Origin: Mycolicibacterium septicum DSM 44393
GTDB lineage: Bacteria > Actinomycetota > Actinomycetes > Mycobacteriales > Mycobacteriaceae
Assembly: GCF_000455325.1 (NCBI RefSeq)
Contig: NZ_HG322952.1
Location: 396,283 to 460,282 of the forward strand
DNA: 64,000 nt
Direction of reading: 5' to 3'
The first letter of the stretch is position 1. The number at the start of each line of letters is the position of its first letter. Below the pieces are notes generated by a model. The model searched no databases, had not been told where the DNA came from, and saw only the letters and a program-made list of their open reading frames with translations. A program made the translations under genes and the position numbers. Below are positions 8,349 to 17,465 of this stretch, one piece after another.

Positions 8349-8953
8349 ACCACTCACGCCAGTACCTTCATCCAATCGCTCGATGCCGTCGCCTTCCGCA
8401 AGCGCGCGGCGATCACGTCGGGGATCGCCGGGCGGCATATCGGCACCGGTGCCGATGCGACCAGGTGGACCAGCATCGCCTGCGGAGCGGCCATACCCGT
8501 CCTTGATGCGATCGGAACCACCTCGGGCACAACAGGTGTGGAGCTCACGCTGATCGACATCGGCGATCGCGCGCTGCGCCATGCGCGCGATGCAGCGGTG
8601 GCGCGGGGGCTGGTCGAATCCGACGATTCGAGTTGCTCAGGCGCGACATCATCGAGGACCTCGTCGTCAGCGACCGGCTGGTGGACGAGATCGGTGCCCA
8701 CACCCAACAACTCATCGAGATGCTCGGAATATTCGGCGGCGACGTTCGTGGCCAACGTGTTTCGGCTGGTGAAACCCGGAGGGGTGCTGATCGCCGCCAG
8801 TTCGCTGGACACCCGCCCACAGCTCGACCTCATCCAGCGCGCCATGGACGGCTGCGGCTATATCCACGATCGATCGAAATGGATGGCGTGTACGCCGTCT
8901 ACCAGATCCCGAAACCGGACCCGGGCGGCGCCGAGGAGACCGTAGCCGCCTGA
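8349..8953 (+). pseudogene. decayed class I SAM-dependent methyltransferase
   Basis: Coherent methyltransferase-like protein sequence continues across this stretch only by changing frame. Frame A gives a piece with GTGADATRW, then GVELTLIDIGDRALRHARD. Another frame gives DIIEDLVVSDRLVDEIGAH. Frame A then resumes with VFRLVKPGGVLIAASSLDTR, and the last part, EMDGVYAVYQIPKPD, is again in the second frame. That needs about three frameshifts, and the 5' end lacks a start codon. The KPGGVLIAAS segment is the familiar post-motif II/III strand of class I methyltransferases. No intact gene covers 8223-8984, so the region holds this relic plus the PGRS promoter. Confidence 0.7.
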
Positions 8954-8984
8954 CCGACGGGTCCAGCGGTGGCATCCTGGCAAG

Positions 8985-9656
8985 GTGGGACTGCTCATCC
9001 GGCTGGTGGAACTGCTGATCATCCTTGTCCCGGTGATCGGCGTGATCGTGGCGGCGATGAAGGGGCTGGGAGCGGTTCGCGGCCGAGGCATCCAATCGGC
9101 TGGCGACACAGATGTGGATCCAGGGCCCGACCAGTCCCCCGCCAACGAATCAGGTCGGTGGCGAGCGATCCGCCGCACCATCGAAGAACACGACCGGACC
9201 GACACCCGGTGGTTGGAATACGAGCTCGACCTGGTGAAGCTGCTGAACTACCCGCTCATGACCGATATGCGCGAGCCCGTCACCCAGCAGTTCCACCGCG
9301 CAAAGCTGCGGGCAGATCTGCTCAGACCGATCGCCGCGGAAGCCCTCGTCAACGACCGCGACGGCTTTGCCGAATACCGCGAGGCGGTCGAGGACTACGC
9401 ATCGGCGTTTCACGTCGCCGAAAACGAGGCCATCCGGACGCGGCGCCGCCACTTCTCCGAGGCCGAACAGCAGCGGGTCAGCCGGGCCCAGAGCCTGTTG
9501 CTGGTGGCTTCGGACACCACCGCAACTCCGCAGGAACGCGCGCGGGCATACAGCCTGGCTCGACGAGAACTCGACGGCCTCATGGTGTTGCCCGAGCGAA
9601 CCCTGGCGCAGATCGAACGCGGGATATCGGGAGAGCTTGAGGGCGGCGAGGCTTGA
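8985..9656 (+). CDS. membrane-anchored hypothetical protein
   Basis: A 223-aa protein from a GTG start. The N-terminus is one membrane segment (LLIRLVELLIILVPVIGVIV), followed by a long hydrophilic, helix-rich region with many charged residues and possible coiled-coil stretches around residues 60-200. I do not recognise a family. It follows the methyltransferase relic and is convergent with the YczE-like gene. An N-in, C-out or C-in anchor cannot be decided from sequence; the absence of Cys and of secretion-type repeats suggests a cytoplasmic C-terminal part. Confidence 0.75.
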   Translation: MGLLIRLVELLIILVPVIGVIVAAMKGLGAVRGRGIQSAGDTDVDPGPDQSPANESGRWRAIRRTIEEHDRTDTRWLEYELDLVKLLNYPLMTDMREPVTQQFHRAKLRADLLRPIAAEALVNDRDGFAEYREAVEDYASAFHVAENEAIRTRRRHFSEAEQQRVSRAQSLLLVASDTTATPQERARAYSLARRELDGLMVLPERTLAQIERGISGELEGGEA

Positions 9657-9703
9657 AAGCCTGGCTACACCAACGATTTACCCGAATCTGCCCGATCCAC
9701 CCG

Positions 9704-10366
9704 TCAGAAGTGCCAGCGGGTGGTCTTGACGCGTTCCTGAAACGCCTCGAGTGCTGCCAGGTCCTTCTTCATCAGCGGCTTGTTGACCTTCTCGGTGAAA
9801 AAGTCGATCAGCGGACCGGCGAAGAACGCGGTCATCACGGTCCCGATGCCGACCTGTCCGTGGAACGCCAATGCCAACGCGACGAACAAGAGGTCCTGGG
9901 CCACCCGCACCACCCGGTACGGCAGGCGCGTGTGATCGACGATGATCGGGGCAATCGCGTCGTACGGGGCATTGCCCAGCGCGGCGGTCATGTACATCGA
10001 CGCACCGGCGGCGAACAACGTGATTCCGACGAGGAACATCACGGTCTGCACCAGCCGGGTCGGCTCGCTTGGGACCATCGGGCCCAACAGGGCCGAGAAC
10101 CATTGGACGAAGTACCCGGTCATCACCATGTTGATGACCGAGCCGATCCCGATGTACATACGGCCGAAGAAGAAAACGGGGATCAGCAGCACCGCATTGC
10201 TGATGAGCTGGTACGTGCCGAGGTCGAGACCGATCGTGTTGCTGATGCCGATGTTGGCCGCGGTGTAGGGATCCACGCCGACCTGCGCGACGCGCAACAC
10301 GGCCGACCCGAAGCCCAGGACAGCCACACCCACGAGCGCCCAGAACGACCGCCGCCAGTAGTGCAT
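9704..10366 (-). CDS. YczE/YitT-like integral membrane protein
   Basis: About 220 aa with five membrane segments. The spacing and short motifs VGVDPYTAANIG and ALGNAPYDAI resemble the YczE/YyaS/YitT group of bacterial membrane proteins, whose transport substrate is unknown. The sequence ends in a charged cytoplasmic tail (residues about 195-220). The ATG at 10366 is preferred; an in-frame GTG at 10381 would add five residues and neither has a clear ribosome binding site. It stands alone between a convergent gene and a secreted-protein gene. Confidence 0.78.
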   Translation of the reverse strand: MHYWRRSFWALVGVAVLGFGSAVLRVAQVGVDPYTAANIGISNTIGLDLGTYQLISNAVLLIPVFFFGRMYIGIGSVINMVMTGYFVQWFSALLGPMVPSEPTRLVQTVMFLVGITLFAAGASMYMTAALGNAPYDAIAPIIVDHTRLPYRVVRVAQDLLFVALALAFHGQVGIGTVMTAFFAGPLIDFFTEKVNKPLMKKDLAALEAFQERVKTTRWHF

Positions 10367-10579
10367 GTTCTGACTACCCACAATCCACGACTATGGCAGA
10401 GCTGGGTCGTCGTCGAACGCGGCGCGCCGGTGGATGCCACGCCGAACTGGACCGACTGTCAATCGATTTCGAGGCCATACCTTCGCGGGGGTGGACGGCG
10501 CGTTGAAATTGCACACAGGGCTGTGATCCGGCAGGAATCACGACCCTGGACGCAATCTCAACCCGTCAGCACTGGCGTT

Positions 10580-11002
10580 CTAGGAGAGCTTCGTCAAGGT
10601 GAACGAGAATCGCTCACTGCGCTCGGCCGGGCCACAGTCGCTCTTCTCCCAGGTCGCGAAGCCATTGCCGGTCAGTGTCGCGTCGTCCCAGGAGAGCGTG
10701 CGTGAGGCGACGAGCGGGGCGCCCTCGCAGGTCCCCGCGTCGGGCCAGGGGCTCACCATCGTCCAGCGCCCGCTGTCCAGGTGGGCCTGGCCGCCATAGG
10801 GCGCCCAGTTCGCGCCGCCGGTGGCCGACACGTCGGCGCATCCCGCGCCACAGGACGTGACGGTCCAGGTGCTCCACGTCGACGGACCGTCATGGTCATA
10901 GCGATAGGTGCCGTTGAGCTCTTCGGCGGCAGCCGGGCCCGCGAAACCGACAGCCGTCCCGGCGAGAACCATCGCCGGGATGAAGCCCATGACAAGTCTC
11001 AC
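10580..11002 (-). CDS. small secreted hypothetical protein with conserved cysteines
   Basis: A 140-aa protein. The GTG start at 11002 has CAGGAG seven bases upstream. A signal peptide (MGFIPAMVLAGTAVGFAG, cleaved after AAA) precedes a mature domain of about 110 residues with four Cys (SCGAGC, TCEG, DCGP), probably forming two disulfides. The mature domain is predicted to be mostly beta strand and is rich in Trp and Tyr. This type is common among small exported mycobacterial proteins; no function is known. The 198 bases between it and the YczE-like gene hold no gene that I can see. Confidence 0.78.
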   Translation of the reverse strand: MRLVMGFIPAMVLAGTAVGFAGPAAAEELNGTYRYDHDGPSTWSTWTVTSCGAGCADVSATGGANWAPYGGQAHLDSGRWTMVSPWPDAGTCEGAPLVASRTLSWDDATLTGNGFATWEKSDCGPAERSERFSFTLTKLS

Positions 11003-11179
11003 GATTGCACTCCTGAAGTCGCCCCGACCCGGTGTCCATAAATTGACGCGCAGAGCATCTCACACGAACACGCCTCGGGGACAGCAGGATTGGCCGGGGC
11101 ATCCGCCACGGAAGGTGCCGCACTTAGCTGGCGGGTCACGACTGCCACCTGTACCGGCGGGCAGACCCGCCCCTGGCAG

Positions 11180-11470
11180 TTAGCGGGATTCGACCTCGAA
11201 CTCGACCAACCCGGCGGTGCGGGCGTTGACGACGACGTGTTCCCAGCTGATCACCGCGGCCGCGATCACCGTGATGGCGGTCGCGAAACCGGCGAGTGAG
11301 GCCAGCACCGTCGCCCACTGCCCGTCGGTGGCGACACTGAGCAGGAGAGCAACGACCGCGCCGGCGAGTACGAGTCCGGCGGCCGGCACGCTCAGCGGCC
11401 AGTCGCGACGCCGGATACCGGACGCGGAGTGCGTGCTCGCGCGGCGTGATGATTCGATCGGCGTGGTCAT
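11180..11470 (-). CDS. small two-TM membrane protein
   Basis: A 96-aa protein. A charged N-terminus of about 24 residues is followed by two membrane segments (LSVPAAGLVLAGAVVALLL and VLASLAGFATAITVIAAAVI) and a short tail. The ATG at 11470 is preferred over an upstream start at 11479. No family recognised. The codon pattern is typical of the genome and the hydropathy profile is clear, so it is likely a real gene. Confidence 0.6.
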   Translation of the reverse strand: MTTPIESSRRASTHSASGIRRRDWPLSVPAAGLVLAGAVVALLLSVATDGQWATVLASLAGFATAITVIAAAVISWEHVVVNARTAGLVEFEVESR

Positions 11471-11601
11471 ACAACCCACTGTCCCCGCGCTGGCTGAGCA
11501 GGGATGAAGCGTTTCCTATGGAAATGATCTGAACCGAACTGCCCGCTGGCAAAACCGCTCGATCCCTACTTGCGCACGCCGCACCGCTATCGTGGTCCAA
11601 C

Positions 11602-12441
11602 ATGGCCAACTTGGATCGTCGAAAAATGATGATGTTGTCAGGTCTGGGCGTGATGGCGGCGGCACTGCCCGCCCCGCAGGCTCAGGCACTCCCGACCAAG
11701 CCCCAGACACCACCCGTTCCGGCGCCCTCAGCGCCGCAGGCTGCGACGAACTACGTGTTCGCGGACGAATTCGACGGGGCAGCGGGCTCCGCCCCGAACG
11801 CGTCGAAGTGGACCATCGCGAAGGCCCGCGAGACCATCAAGGACCCCACCTACTGGGAGCAGCCCGGCCGCATCGGCCAGTACCGCGACGATCGCAAGAA
11901 CGCGTTCCTCGACGGCAAGGGGAACCTCGTCATCCGGGCCACCAAGGAAGGCGACGCCTATTACGGCGCCAAGCTGGCCAGCGTGTGGGAGGGCGGTGCC
12001 GGGCACACCTGGGAGGCGCGGATCAAGTTCAACTGTCTGACCCCGGGCGCCTGGCCGGCATTCTGGCTGGGCACCCTGGGCGAGGGTGAGCTCGACATCG
12101 TCGAGTGGTACGGCAACGGCAAATGGCCGTCGGCCACCACCGTGCACGCCAAGTCCAACGGCGGCGAGTGGGAGACCCACAACATCGCCGTCGACACCGG
12201 CTGGCACACCTGGCGCACCCAGTGGGACGCCAACGGCGCCCGGTTCTGGCAGGACTACACCGAAGGCGCGAAGCCCTACTTCGAGGTTTCGGCGAGCCAG
12301 CTCCCCGACTGGCCGTTCAGCCAGCCCGGCTACACGATGTTCGTGGTGTTGAACCTCGCGGTCGCGGGCTCCGGCGGAGAAGACCCCAGCGGCGGGACCT
12401 ACCCGGCCGACATGCTCGTGGATTACGTGCGCGTTTGGTAG
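11602..12441 (+). CDS. secreted glycoside hydrolase family 16 (beta-glucanase-like)
   Basis: A 279-aa exported enzyme. The N-terminus has an RR-containing signal (DRRKMMMLSGLGVMAA), compatible with Tat or Sec export, then a Pro/Ala linker to about residue 48. The GH16 catalytic motif GELDIVEWYG is intact, placing the nucleophile at Glu163, Asp165 and the acid/base at Glu168. The ending DMLVDYVRVW is the standard last strand of this beta-jelly roll. Family members cut beta-1,3 or mixed-linkage glucans; the substrate here is unknown. TATCGT at 11588-11593 lies eight bases before the ATG, which suggests a leaderless transcript. Confidence 0.93.
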   Translation: MANLDRRKMMMLSGLGVMAAALPAPQAQALPTKPQTPPVPAPSAPQAATNYVFADEFDGAAGSAPNASKWTIAKARETIKDPTYWEQPGRIGQYRDDRKNAFLDGKGNLVIRATKEGDAYYGAKLASVWEGGAGHTWEARIKFNCLTPGAWPAFWLGTLGEGELDIVEWYGNGKWPSATTVHAKSNGGEWETHNIAVDTGWHTWRTQWDANGARFWQDYTEGAKPYFEVSASQLPDWPFSQPGYTMFVVLNLAVAGSGGEDPSGGTYPADMLVDYVRVW

Positions 12442-12452
12442 CCGGCCTCCGG

Positions 12453-14114
12453 TCAGGTATCGACCTTCATCTCGACCAACACCCGGCGCAGCAGCTTGCC
12501 GGTGGCGTTCCTCGGTAGTTCGTCGATGAACACCACGTCGCGGGGCACCTTGTGGCGCGCCAGGTTCTCTTTGACGTGCTGCTTGATGTCTGCGGGGTCC
12601 TGCGCCGCACCGGGCTCGGAAACAATGAAGGCGCGCAACCGCTTTCCGAACTCGACGTCGTCGACACCCACGACAGCCACCTCGGCGACGTCGGCGCGTT
12701 GCTCCAACAGGTTCTCCACTTCCTGCGGGAAGACGTTCTCGCCGCCGGAGACGATCATGTCGTCGTCGCGACCCTCGACGAACAGCAGCCCGTCGTCGTC
12801 GAAGTGGCCCATGTCGCCGCTGGACATGTAGCCGTCGATGATCTGCTTGTTGCGGCCATCGGTGTAGCCCTGGAACGGCGCGCCGTTGCGGACGAAGATC
12901 CGACCGCGACGGTTGCGGCCCTCAATGCGCTGGTCGTTCTCGTCGTAGAGCACCACCTCGCAGGTGACCGGCGCGCGGCCCGCGGTGCCGGGCGCGGCGC
13001 GGAGCTCGGCAGGGGTGGCGACTGAGGCGATGGCGCACTCGGTCGAGCCGTACATGTTGTAGAGGACATCGCCGAACGTGTCCTGCACCCGCGTGGACAG
13101 CTCAGGGCTCAGTGCCGACCCGGCGATGAGGATCACCTTCAGCGACGACGTGTCGTACCGGCCGATGACGTCGGGGCCGAGTTCGACCATCCGGTGCAGC
13201 ATCGTCGGGACCGCCACCAGCATGTCGGCCCGGTGTTCGGCGATGAGCTTCAGTGTGCCCTCGGCATTGAACCGCCTGGCAGTCACGATCTTGTTGCCGA
13301 ATGCCGCGCCGACCCCGTAGGTGGCCCACCCCGTGCTGTGGAAGATCGGTGAGACGATGACCATGGTTCCCTTGCGGGGGAACGGGATTCGGTCGATGAT
13401 CTGCGCCGTCGCCAGTGGAGACACCGCACCGCGCGGCGCCCCCTTGGGTAGGCCGGTCGTACCGCTGGTCAGGATGACCGAGCCGCCGACCTTCGGTGGC
13501 GGGGGAAGTGGCGCAGTGGAATTCGCGGTGATGATGTCGTCGAGCGTCTGCGCTCCTGCGGGCAGCTCGGCGCCGTCATCCACCCACGTGAGCACGCGAG
13601 GCAGATCGGCGGGCAGCGCGTCGAGCAGACCGAGGAACTCGCTGTCGTGCAGCATCACGTCGACCTTCTCGCGGTCGCAGACCTGAGCGAACTGGGGTTT
13701 GGCGAACCCGGTGTTCATCAGCACCATCCGGGCGCCGAGCTTGCCACACGCAGCCATGGCGAGAGCCAGACCGCGGTGGTCGCGGCACAGCACGCCGACG
13801 ACCGATCCCGCCGTGACGCCCAGAGACTGCAAGCCACGCGCAAACGCCCACGATTGATCGTCGACCTGCTGATACGTCATCTGCCCGCGCTCGTCGACGA
13901 TCGCCGGCAAGGTCGGATATCTGTGCCCACCCTGGATCGCCATCGTCGCCTGAGGTCCGTAAACGGGCGCGAGTTTCGCAGCCCGAACCGTCGACTTCAG
14001 ATCTTTCAGGTCGATGATGCCGGTGTCGGTGAGCCGCTTGACCGCGTGCACCGATTCGGTCACTTGTTGCAGGGTGTGTCGAATTCGGGTCAGTCCAGCC
14101 GCCATGCGGCCCAT
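12453..14114 (-). CDS. FadD-type fatty acyl-CoA/acyl-AMP ligase
   Basis: About 553 aa of the ANL adenylation superfamily. The ATP-binding loop ILTSGTTGLPKGA lies near residues 220-235, YGSTE in the middle, the hinge region GRDDDMIVSGGENVFPQEVE near 440-460, and the C-terminal Lys in PRNATGKLLRR. It is expected to activate a fatty acid with ATP and CoA. The N-terminal 60 residues (helical, QQVTESVHAVKRL) are typical of long-chain mycobacterial FadD proteins of the FadD2/FadD12 type. The start is uncertain among GTG 14132, ATG 14114 and ATG 14105. It ends 11 bases from the convergent GH16 gene; the cutinase lies just upstream on the same strand. Confidence 0.92.
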   Translation of the reverse strand: MGRMAAGLTRIRHTLQQVTESVHAVKRLTDTGIIDLKDLKSTVRAAKLAPVYGPQATMAIQGGHRYPTLPAIVDERGQMTYQQVDDQSWAFARGLQSLGVTAGSVVGVLCRDHRGLALAMAACGKLGARMVLMNTGFAKPQFAQVCDREKVDVMLHDSEFLGLLDALPADLPRVLTWVDDGAELPAGAQTLDDIITANSTAPLPPPPKVGGSVILTSGTTGLPKGAPRGAVSPLATAQIIDRIPFPRKGTMVIVSPIFHSTGWATYGVGAAFGNKIVTARRFNAEGTLKLIAEHRADMLVAVPTMLHRMVELGPDVIGRYDTSSLKVILIAGSALSPELSTRVQDTFGDVLYNMYGSTECAIASVATPAELRAAPGTAGRAPVTCEVVLYDENDQRIEGRNRRGRIFVRNGAPFQGYTDGRNKQIIDGYMSSGDMGHFDDDGLLFVEGRDDDMIVSGGENVFPQEVENLLEQRADVAEVAVVGVDDVEFGKRLRAFIVSEPGAAQDPADIKQHVKENLARHKVPRDVVFIDELPRNATGKLLRRVLVEMKVDT

Positions 14115-14159
14115 TGTGTCGTCTGGACCCACAGCACAGCGGGATATTGCGCGGATCGA

Positions 14160-14816
14160 CTACAGCCGGCCCGCGGCATAGGCCGCCGCATCCTCGACCC
14201 GCCCGGTCTGGATGTAGGCGTTGTGTGCGCGCATGTCCCAGCCACCTTCAAAACAGATCGGATCGTTGGGCACACACATGTCGATCATCTTTCCCGCGTA
14301 GAGCGGGCTGATCGCCGGAAGCGGTCCGGGCGACAGGCTGTCGGCGAAAAGGGTTCTGGGACCGCCGAAGTCGGCCACCGCCGCGACGTGGCCACTGACA
14401 TCAGGCGGAAGATCCGTACTCGCCATATCGATGACGGCGGCACCCTGGGAGAACCCGCCGAGCACCATCTTGGTGTTGGGACAGTTGGCCGCCATCGACT
14501 GGATGTGGGCGCTGGCGTCCCTGGCGCCGGCGGTCGAGCTGTTCGCGAAGTCGTTGGTGGCCGGGTAGTTGACCGCGTACACCCCCAGCGATCGCCCGCC
14601 GATCCTCGAACGCAGCGAATCGACGAACGCCTGCCCCACTCCCCCGACGCCGGGCGGCTCGGTGGTGCCGCGGGCAAAGACGACTTCCACATCGGGGCAG
14701 GGGGCCGCTGCAGCGGCCGGGAGGTTGAGGAAGCCGACGGGCACGCCCCCGGTCAAGACCGCGACGGCTCCGAGGACACGATGCGTCCGTGCTGTCTCCA
14801 TGTTGGGTTGTCGCAT
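14160..14816 (-). CDS. cutinase-family secreted serine esterase (Culp-like)
   Basis: About 218 aa. The ATG at 14816 has AGGGG six bases upstream; an in-frame GTG at 14837 is less likely. After a signal peptide, the mature protein begins APCPDVEVVFARGTTEP, the conserved cutinase start. The nucleophile Ser is in GGFSQGA (about residue 123), and the Asp/His pair lies in DMCVPNDPIC and MRAHNAYIQTG. Cys pairs match the family. Mycobacterial members act on ester lipids of the envelope or host. Its position 46 bases upstream of fadD on the same strand suggests release and activation of fatty acids as a linked task. Confidence 0.93.
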   Translation of the reverse strand: MRQPNMETARTHRVLGAVAVLTGGVPVGFLNLPAAAAAPCPDVEVVFARGTTEPPGVGGVGQAFVDSLRSRIGGRSLGVYAVNYPATNDFANSSTAGARDASAHIQSMAANCPNTKMVLGGFSQGAAVIDMASTDLPPDVSGHVAAVADFGGPRTLFADSLSPGPLPAISPLYAGKMIDMCVPNDPICFEGGWDMRAHNAYIQTGRVEDAAAYAAGRL

Positions 14817-14927
14817 ATGGACCCCTGTTTGTGACACCGGGTGAGTCGCGCACCCGGCTTCCGGATGCCGTGAGCGGTGACCCTTGTTACCCTCACGTCA
14901 ATTTAACAGCATTCGCACAGGGGGAAC

Positions 14928-16259
14928 ATGAGCGCTCGACCGATTCTCGTGGCTGGCATCGCTCTCGCAAGTACGGCCGTGCTGGTCGGGGCAGCCCCGC
15001 CGCCGGCGCGTCCACAACCGGAGGCGGTCACGGCAGCAACTCCGGGGCCGGCCGCGCGCACCCTCACGGTCGACCAGCTGCGGCTGTTGGCGGCGCTGTA
15101 TCCGATGCCGCTGAGCGATGTCACGTTCGACGATCTCGCCGCGGCGTTCAACGGCGAGTACGGCCCGTGGGTCCTCGAGGACGACGCCTACTACCCCACC
15201 GAGGAGCCGAGTGCCCCATCCGGACTGACCGGCCTGGGCTACTTCCTCAGCGACGCCGCGCTGCTGTCCCTGGTCGACACCAACCTCCCCCTCATCTCCG
15301 ATGCCGCCGACTTCGCCTACAGCAACATCACCAGCTACTACTTCGAGGTCGGCGGCGCAGCGGCACTCCACGTCGCCCTGGCCGAGGCCACCGGCGGCCC
15401 CGACACCGCCTTTGGCCAACTGCTGCAACAGATCTTCAACCCGTCCGCGGTGCAAGCGATCACCAGTTTGGCCGCGCTGGGGGCGCTCAATCCGGTACTG
15501 CTGACCGACGTCACGTTCGACGATATCGCCGCGGCGTTCAACGGCGACTACGGTCCGTGGGTCCTCGAGGACGACGTCTACTACCCCACCGAGGAGCCGA
15601 GCGCGCCCGCCGGGTTGACCGGTGTCGGCTACTTCCTCAGCGACGCGGCATTGCTTGCACTGGCCGACACCAACCTTCCGGTGATCTCTGATGTCGCCAA
15701 CTTCGCCTTCGACAATGTGACGAGCTACTACTTCGAGGTCGGCGGCACAGCGGCACTCCACGTCGCCCTGGCCGAGGCCACCGGCGGCCCCGACACCCCC
15801 TTTGGCCAACTGCTGCAACGCATCTTCAACCCGGATGCCGGCGGCGTGACACCCGGACCCGCCATCGGGGCGCGTTCTCTCGGCTTCCCGAAGGCGGTGG
15901 AGTCCGGCTCACCGACCGAACTTCCGAAGCCGCAGCCCAAGCTCGTCAACGTCGCGTCGGTCGAAGGAGTAGACGAGGGTCAGGGCACCAAAGCGGAGGC
16001 GCTGGATTCCGCTGCTGACGACGCCGCGCCGGTCACGGTCAAGAAGCGGCCGAAGCTCAACGTCACGAAGGCCAATCCACTTGCCCAGCTGCGCAATGAG
16101 GTGAAGTCGAACGTGAACGGCTCGGTCAAGGCCGTCGGCAAGGCCGTGCAGAAGTTGACGGGCAAGGGTGCCGTAGAAGAGGCCAAGCCCACCGACGCGA
16201 AGCCGGCCGATGCCGGGACGTCTGCCGACAAGAAGGGCGACGGCGGGAACGATGCGTGA
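14928..16259 (+). CDS. secreted protein with a 130-aa internal tandem repeat
   Basis: A 443-aa protein with GGGGGA upstream of the ATG at 14928. A signal peptide (residues 1-25) is followed by two near-identical modules offset by exactly 130 residues. Each carries DVTFDDxAAAFNGxYGPWVL, YYPTEEPSAP, GYFLSDAALL, VGGxAALHVALAEATGG and FGQLLQ. The C-terminal 140 residues are a Lys/Ala/Pro/Asp-rich tail that looks disordered and basic, perhaps cell-wall or DNA binding. No family recognised. The acidic aromatic modules followed by a basic tail suggest a surface adhesin-like or structural role, which is inference only. Confidence 0.85.
   Translation: MSARPILVAGIALASTAVLVGAAPPPARPQPEAVTAATPGPAARTLTVDQLRLLAALYPMPLSDVTFDDLAAAFNGEYGPWVLEDDAYYPTEEPSAPSGLTGLGYFLSDAALLSLVDTNLPLISDAADFAYSNITSYYFEVGGAAALHVALAEATGGPDTAFGQLLQQIFNPSAVQAITSLAALGALNPVLLTDVTFDDIAAAFNGDYGPWVLEDDVYYPTEEPSAPAGLTGVGYFLSDAALLALADTNLPVISDVANFAFDNVTSYYFEVGGTAALHVALAEATGGPDTPFGQLLQRIFNPDAGGVTPGPAIGARSLGFPKAVESGSPTELPKPQPKLVNVASVEGVDEGQGTKAEALDSAADDAAPVTVKKRPKLNVTKANPLAQLRNEVKSNVNGSVKAVGKAVQKLTGKGAVEEAKPTDAKPADAGTSADKKGDGGNDA
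15102..15833 (+). repeat. two 342-bp imperfect tandem modules at 390-bp period
   Basis: Copy 1 is 15102-15443 and copy 2 is 15492-15833. The phase is constant (for example TCACGTTCGA at 15121 and 15511). Long stretches, including the segment that encodes GGPDT and FGQLL, are nearly identical at DNA level, which suggests recent duplication or ongoing gene conversion. Confidence 0.88.
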
Positions 16260-16271
16260 GGCCTACGGCGG

Positions 16272-17420
16272 TTACGGGACCGCCTGAGGCGTCACCAGGA
16301 ATTTCTCGCCGGTGGCCTTCTTCAGGTAGCTGTTGAACGCATCGGGCTTGAGTAGGCCGGCCAGTGAGACCTCTTGGGTGTAGGTGCTCGCGAACGTCGT
16401 GGTGAGCTCCGCGGCGACGCGGGCGCGCAGCTTGGCGATGGTCTCCGGCCCCGCACCGGCGAGAAATGGCGTCAGCAGCCAGCCGCCCACGCCCCAGGCC
16501 ATACCGAAGTTCCGGGTGAGGACGGTGGGGCTGGTGTCGAGGCTGCCGTAGATGTACACCTGCTTGTGCACGGACGACCCGTATCGGGAGTACTGCGCAG
16601 CGGTCGCGCTGGCTGCCTGCTCCATGCCGTTGAGGATCTGGCTGGCCAACGTGCCACCGCCGGTGGCGTCGAACGCCAGCGTCGCCGACGTCGCTTTGAG
16701 CGCCTCGACGAGATCGGCCTCGAACGACGGGGACGCCGAGTTGCAGATGTGGACCGCCCCCAGCCCGCGCAGAATCCCTTCCTGTTCGGCCTTGCGGACG
16801 ATGTTGACCAGCGGCACCTCATCGGCGAGGCACGCCTTGACGAGCATCTGGCCCAGATTCGACGCCGCCGCCGTGTGCACCAGGGCCGAATGTCCCTCGC
16901 GGCGCATGGTTTCCAGCATTCCCAGCGCCGTCAGCGGGTTGACGAACGACGATGCGCCTTCCTTCGCCGTGGCCCCGTCGGGCAGCACCAGGCATGCCGC
17001 CGCGTTGACCACGCGGTACTGCGAGTACATCGCGCCGCCGGCGATCCCGACCGTCTTGCCCACCAGCTCCTGCGCCGCCGGCGACGACCCCGCTGCCACC
17101 ACGGTGCCCGCGCCTTCGTTGCCGACCGGAAGTGAGTCGCCGATGCGGGCCGACAGACCGGCCAGCGCTCCTTCGCGCAGCGGTGCGGTGACCACGGGAC
17201 GTTCCGGGGTGCCCGTGACCGTCGCCGCGGACATGTCGGCCACGCTGGGGATCAGCAGGCCCAGGTCCGACGGGTTGACCGGCGATGCTTCGACCCGGAC
17301 CACGACTTCGTCGGGCCCAGGGGCGGGAACCTCGACCTCGTGCAGCGACAACTCGAGCGTGCCGTCCGGTGTCACCAACGACCGCAACTCCAGCGCGGTC
17401 TTGGGTAGTTGCTCAGTCAT
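16272..17420 (-). CDS. medium-chain dehydrogenase/reductase (zinc-free quinone-reductase type)
   Basis: A 382-aa MDR-superfamily protein. The N-terminal GroES-like domain has VNPSDLGLL and GNEGAGTVVAAG; the nucleotide-binding half has ALVHTAAASNLGQMLVKAC, matching the NADPH site of the quinone oxidoreductase group. The Cys/His ligands of catalytic and structural zinc are absent, so an enoyl or quinone reductase role is more likely than alcohol oxidation. The ATG at 17420 is preceded by open sequence. It stands alone, between a convergent secreted-protein gene and the kinase gene. The substrate is unknown. Confidence 0.88.
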   Translation of the reverse strand: MTEQLPKTALELRSLVTPDGTLELSLHEVEVPAPGPDEVVVRVEASPVNPSDLGLLIPSVADMSAATVTGTPERPVVTAPLREGALAGLSARIGDSLPVGNEGAGTVVAAGSSPAAQELVGKTVGIAGGAMYSQYRVVNAAACLVLPDGATAKEGASSFVNPLTALGMLETMRREGHSALVHTAAASNLGQMLVKACLADEVPLVNIVRKAEQEGILRGLGAVHICNSASPSFEADLVEALKATSATLAFDATGGGTLASQILNGMEQAASATAAQYSRYGSSVHKQVYIYGSLDTSPTVLTRNFGMAWGVGGWLLTPFLAGAGPETIAKLRARVAAELTTTFASTYTQEVSLAGLLKPDAFNSYLKKATGEKFLVTPQAVP

Positions 17421-17465
17421 GTCTGAACACTACGTCCGTGGCCGCGGGCTGCGCCCGGTGTTCAC

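Noticed and set aside
16267..16284. GGCGGT/ACCGCC mini-hairpin as terminator
   Set aside because: The stem is only six bases, there is no T-run, and it overlaps the end of the MDR gene; chance is likely in GC-rich DNA.
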